DNA from: Alkalihalobacillus sp. LMS39
GTDB taxonomy: Bacteria; Bacillota; Bacilli; Bacillales; Bacillaceae_F
Direction: 5' to 3'
DNA: 64,000 nt
NCBI RefSeq assembly: GCF_022812285.1
Contig: NZ_CP093300.1
Span: 1,054,001-1,118,000, forward strand
The notes under the pieces were generated by a model. That model had not been told where the DNA came from and made no database searches. It saw nothing but the letters and a program-made list of their open reading frames with translations. Below, piece after piece: positions 63,481-64,000 of this stretch (the stretch's first letter is position 1; the number at the start of each line of letters is the position of its first letter). The translations under genes were made by a program, and so were the position numbers.

Positions 63481-64000
63481 TTGATTAAATTATCATCACT
63501 CTTAAACTCAAATGAAACCATTAATAAACTATCAAAGTTACAAATTGACAAATTAAAAGAAAACCTTAATTTTATTTTTGATTGTAATGGAGATTACCAA
63601 AACTATAATAATGAAGCTTTATTATTTCTCTGTGAAAATGAGAGTCCTTTTAATGAAATAGAAAACTATATATTTTTATTCCCTTTTAAAAAAACATTAG
63701 ATATTGATAATTTTTTATGCTTATTTCATAAAAAATCAAGTAAAAATCATAATAAATATAAGAATTTCATGGAGGTATTTCCTCTTAGAAATGAGATCTA
63801 CCCTTTTACCTTTAAAGCTTCTGGTTATGTACTATTAATGGTTTATATAGAAAAGTACCTAAATGAATATCATACAATACCCGAATTAAAAGGGTACACA
63901 GTAAGAATGGCTGAAGAAAAGGATATTATAAATATATTAGAATGCTTAAAAATGGCATATTTAAACGGATTAAAACTTCAAAATGAAGAATATAGTATTA
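63481..64000 (+). CDS. Hypothetical protein with possible C-terminal GNAT domain (N-terminal part)
   Basis: TTG 63481 with AGGAGGGG at 6 bases; open for 173 codons to the window edge. The first ~135 residues (KLSSLLNSNETINKLSKLQ, YIFLFPFKKTLDIDNF, FPLRNEIYPFTFKASGYVL) are unfamiliar. From ~138 it reads LKGYTVRMAEEKDIINILEC, like the first strand and helix of an N-acetyltransferase. Very AT-rich. Its position after the tiny ORFs suggests a modifying or immunity enzyme; the name cannot be settled without the rest. Confidence 0.5.
   Translation, partial: MIKLSSLLNSNETINKLSKLQIDKLKENLNFIFDCNGDYQNYNNEALLFLCENESPFNEIENYIFLFPFKKTLDIDNFLCLFHKKSSKNHNKYKNFMEVFPLRNEIYPFTFKASGYVLLMVYIEKYLNEYHTIPELKGYTVRMAEEKDIINILECLKMAYLNGLKLQNEEYSI

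Overview
The window comes from a low-GC Gram-positive bacterium of the Bacillaceae, probably an environmental or alkaliphile-type Bacillus relative. Ribosome binding sites are strong AGGAGG-type, TTG and GTG starts are frequent, and the order bcp ... perR - ygzB - ygxA - rRNA operon - long tRNA array matches the perR/rrnD neighbourhood of Bacillus subtilis.

Layout. (1) 1-8.1 kb: ordinary chromosomal genes (ABC-2 permease end, CDF metal exporter, PH-domain membrane protein, a gluzincin-type membrane peptidase, plsC behind a FapR-like palindrome, VC0807-type membrane protein with a decayed MerR gene, chemotaxis receptor). Three intergenic clusters here carry the same four-core repeat with fixed 51/62-63/51 bp spacing. 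(2) 8.2-18.5 kb: an Sfp-type phosphopantetheinyl transferase, then an accessory zone of stand-alone small genes (phosphatase, DinB-like, nucleotidyltransferase, kinase-like, NUDIX, CPCC, RidA, HxlR). It holds an intact IS21-family element (12660-15127) that splits an acetyltransferase gene and is bounded by a perfect 8-bp target duplication. (3) 18.7-39.0 kb: a biosynthetic locus: RND exporter, TetR regulator with a palindromic operator candidate, type II thioesterase, one 4697-residue hybrid PKS/NRPS and a saccharopine-dehydrogenase-like oxidoreductase. The giant protein reads as AL-ACP-KS-(dead AT)-ACP-aminotransferase-C-ACP-KS-AT-KR-ACP-reductase. Its front half resembles mycosubtilin/iturin synthetase MycA; its back half does not: the C domain has no adenylation domain, and release is predicted to be reductive. 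(4) 39.0-44.3 kb: conserved chromosome (AIM24 protein, K+ channel, bcp, D-hydroxyacid dehydrogenase, DarA-like protein, perR with Per box, ygzB, ygxA). (5) 44.3-51.4 kb: rRNA operon with tandem promoters, 16S-23S-5S, and 14 tRNA genes. (6) 51.5-64 kb: an AT-rich, decaying accessory island directly after the tRNA array: a group II intron with an RT-maturase-HNH protein, a HEPN (Swt1-like) gene whose catalytic motif lies in a shifted frame, a DUF2971 gene with two frameshifts, a GNAT, an ApeA-like N-terminal fragment, a degenerate IS66-type element, the left end of an IS110-type element, and finally an MFS transporter followed by two tandem 11/14-codon ORFs and a protein with a possible GNAT start that runs off the window.

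How the parts may work together: the fatty-acyl loading, chain extension and beta-amination steps should give a beta-amino fatty acyl chain. This would be coupled to an unknown, trans-loaded acceptor, extended once with malonate, ketoreduced and released as an aldehyde or alcohol. The Sfp enzyme at 8.2 kb would activate the carrier domains, the thioesterase would clear misloaded carriers, and the RND pump would export or protect. The far right end may hold a second, peptide-based system of unknown type.
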